Shown in pieces: positions 5,326-6,427 of a DNA stretch of 6,427 nucleotides. The notes beneath the pieces were generated by a model. That model did not search any database. It was not told the origin of the DNA and saw only the letters and a list, made by a program, of their open reading frames with translations. Position 1 is the first letter of the stretch. The number at the start of each line of letters is the position of its first letter. A program made the translations under genes and the position numbers. Source of the stretch: an uncultured Clostridia bacterium (lineage in GTDB: Bacteria > Bacillota > Clostridia > Lachnospirales > CAG-274); NCBI GenBank assembly GCA_946630405.1, contig CAMOYW010000061.1:1-6427 (forward strand), in the 5' to 3' direction.

Positions 5326-6427
5326 TTATTCTTCGTCTTCATCGTAAGAGTAATCTTCATCGTCCTCGTCATCGTCGTAACCTGCCGTACCTTCAAGTAT
5401 TTGGCGGTTTACGGGTTCTTTGACGATCTTTTCGCTCTTTACGACATCCCCTTTTTGTTCTCCGTTTATAAACGGTGTTTTGGTGTAGACTTCCTTTTGT
5501 CCGTTTACGCCTTCTCGTGTCACCTCTTCATAGGTGTAATATTCTTCGTCGGTGTATGTTCTTTCCGTATCGTAGGGTATTTCTTCCGTTTTGGTCTCAA
5601 CTTTAAAGCTTCGCACGGGAAGTATTGGCTCGGTGGTCACAAGCTTGATCTTTTGCCCGATACTGAGCCTTGCGGCACCCTCCGTAGTGATGGAAGGATT
5701 TGCGGCATAAAGCTCCTGCTCGGTCATTCCCGCATTTCTTGCTATCTGTGCAAAGGTATCTCCGCTTACAACGGTATGTTCCTTTGTTACCTGCTGTGTT
5801 TGGGAAAGCTTGGCAACAGCCTCTTCAAGCGTGGAAACTTCGGTGTTGTCCACAAACACGTCGCTCGTGCCTATCTGTATGGCAAATTGCGGTTCGCTGT
5901 GTCCTTCGGGCAGTTTGTATGCGGCAAGTGCCTGCTTTACAGCTTCCTTTGCCGTTTCGAGGTTTGAAACGATAACAAAGCTTTGCTTTTGCACGTCTAT
6001 CGAGGTCGCTTTTTGCCTGTAAGTCACGGTCTCGCACACCTGAGATACTATTGTCTCGGGATTTTTTGCCACATTTTTAAACAGTGAGCTGACGGGTTTC
6101 AGGGTTATGCTTTCGTTAAGCTCCACATCGTTGCCCACCGTATCTTTAAGCTTTGCGACTATAAGGGCATTCATCTCCTGCTCGGTAGTGCCCGACGCTT
6201 TTATATAGCCTATGGGTTCATCGTTTACGATCACGGCAAGAGCGTTTTTCCTAAAGGCGATGACCCCCGCAAGCAGTATCACCATAAAGATTATGACCGC
6301 CGTAAGTAAGGTCTTACCCGTCAATTTCGGCGGCTTCGGCTTGGCTTTGGGCTTTGAAGGAACCCGTGTGGGAGACTTCGTAAAGGCAAATTTTATCGGC
6401 TCCCTCCTGTCTGTCTTGGGGAGCTTT
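5326..6427 (-). CDS. Membrane-anchored LysM-G5 protein with acidic tail (5' end outside window)
   Basis: The frame is open to the right edge, so at least 366 residues are coded and the real start lies outside. The TTG at 6324 would be an alternative start, but it has no ribosome binding site. Numbering from that TTG: the 34 residues before it form a Lys/Pro-rich cytoplasmic segment (KPKAKPKPPK); 5-24 is one membrane anchor; about 28-175 holds two related alpha/beta modules (VIVNDEPIGYI near 31, SFVIVSNLETA near 115); 182-228 is a LysM peptidoglycan-binding domain (HTVVSGDTFAQIA, then LSIGQKIKL); 238-313 is a G5 domain (EEIPYDTERTY to ILEGT); 316-332 is an acidic tail, 13 of 17 residues Asp or Glu. 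This order matches clostridial LysM-G5-M23 peptidases, but no M23 domain is present. It probably binds the wall from the membrane without cutting it. First visible gene of the operon. Confidence 0.88.
   Translation of the reverse strand, partial: KLPKTDRREPIKFAFTKSPTRVPSKPKAKPKPPKLTGKTLLTAVIIFMVILLAGVIAFRKNALAVIVNDEPIGYIKASGTTEQEMNALIVAKLKDTVGNDVELNESITLKPVSSLFKNVAKNPETIVSQVCETVTYRQKATSIDVQKQSFVIVSNLETAKEAVKQALAAYKLPEGHSEPQFAIQIGTSDVFVDNTEVSTLEEAVAKLSQTQQVTKEHTVVSGDTFAQIARNAGMTEQELYAANPSITTEGAARLSIGQKIKLVTTEPILPVRSFKVETKTEEIPYDTERTYTDEEYYTYEEVTREGVNGQKEVYTKTPFINGEQKGDVVKSEKIVKEPVNRQILEGTAGYDDDEDDEDYSYDEDEE
5329..5379 (-). repeat. Low-complexity acidic-codon repeat (C-terminal tail of the LysM-G5 protein)
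   Basis: This stretch consists almost only of GAT, GAC, GAA and TAC/TAT codons. On the plus strand the 9-base unit CTTCATCGT occurs at 5337-5345 and 5355-5363, and a one-base variant at 5367-5375. The copies are in phase with codons, so expansion or contraction would change the length of the acidic tail without shifting the frame. Confidence 0.6.

Noticed and set aside
5311..5328. Possible remnant of a lost M23 peptidase between the LysM-G5 and stalk-domain genes
   Set aside because: The gap is 15 nt and is filled by the ribosome binding site of the next gene; no H-x-H or other M23 motif is encoded there.
4990..5967. Long plus-strand open frame of 325 codons spanning two minus-strand genes, with hydrophobic stretches
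   Set aside because: It begins with GTG without a ribosome binding site and is antisense to two well-supported genes and their junction. Its composition is odd (rich in Cys, Phe and Tyr), and its membrane-like stretch is just the complement of the Asp/Glu codons of the acidic tail.

Overview
The window looks like chromosomal DNA from a low-to-moderate GC Gram-positive of the Bacillota, most likely class Clostridia (Oscillospirales/Eubacteriales type). This is inferred from the CdaA-CdaR pair, strong AGGAGG-type ribosome binding sites, and a LysM-G5 anchor protein, a stalk-domain protein and a DUF1294 protein, all common in that group. I cannot name a genus. No mobile element, CRISPR array, tRNA or rRNA is visible.

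Layout. Bases 1-392 are an AT-rich (about 27% GC over the first 360 bases) non-coding leader with several inverted and direct repeats and an extended -10 promoter at about 353-361. On the plus strand follow cdaA (393-1265), the membrane diadenylate cyclase that makes c-di-AMP, and cdaR (1262-2629), its YbbR-domain regulator, translationally coupled by an ATGA overlap. A strong hairpin at 2640-2667 ends this operon and also the opposing one, with a T-tract on each strand. glmM, the usual third gene of the cdaA-cdaR-glmM operon, is absent.

On the minus strand a tightly packed five-gene set reads leftward toward the same terminator. In transcription order it holds: a membrane-anchored LysM-G5 protein (5326 to beyond the right edge), a secreted stalk-domain protein (4717-5310), a class I glutamine amidotransferase-like hydrolase of peptidase family C26 (3980-4705), a HisC-type aminotransferase (2928-3983) and a small DUF1294 membrane protein (2666-2935). 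Gaps are 15 and 11 nt, then overlaps of 4 and 8 nt, so one transcript is likely. It mixes cell-envelope and amino-acid/amine metabolism genes, and its promoter lies outside the window.

Most genes here are recognisable families. The least ordinary points are the LysM-G5 protein, which has the layout of clostridial M23 peptidoglycan peptidases but ends in an acidic tail where the peptidase should be; the cdaA-cdaR pair without glmM; and the repeat-rich leader before cdaA. I did not find convincing evidence of a wholly new system.
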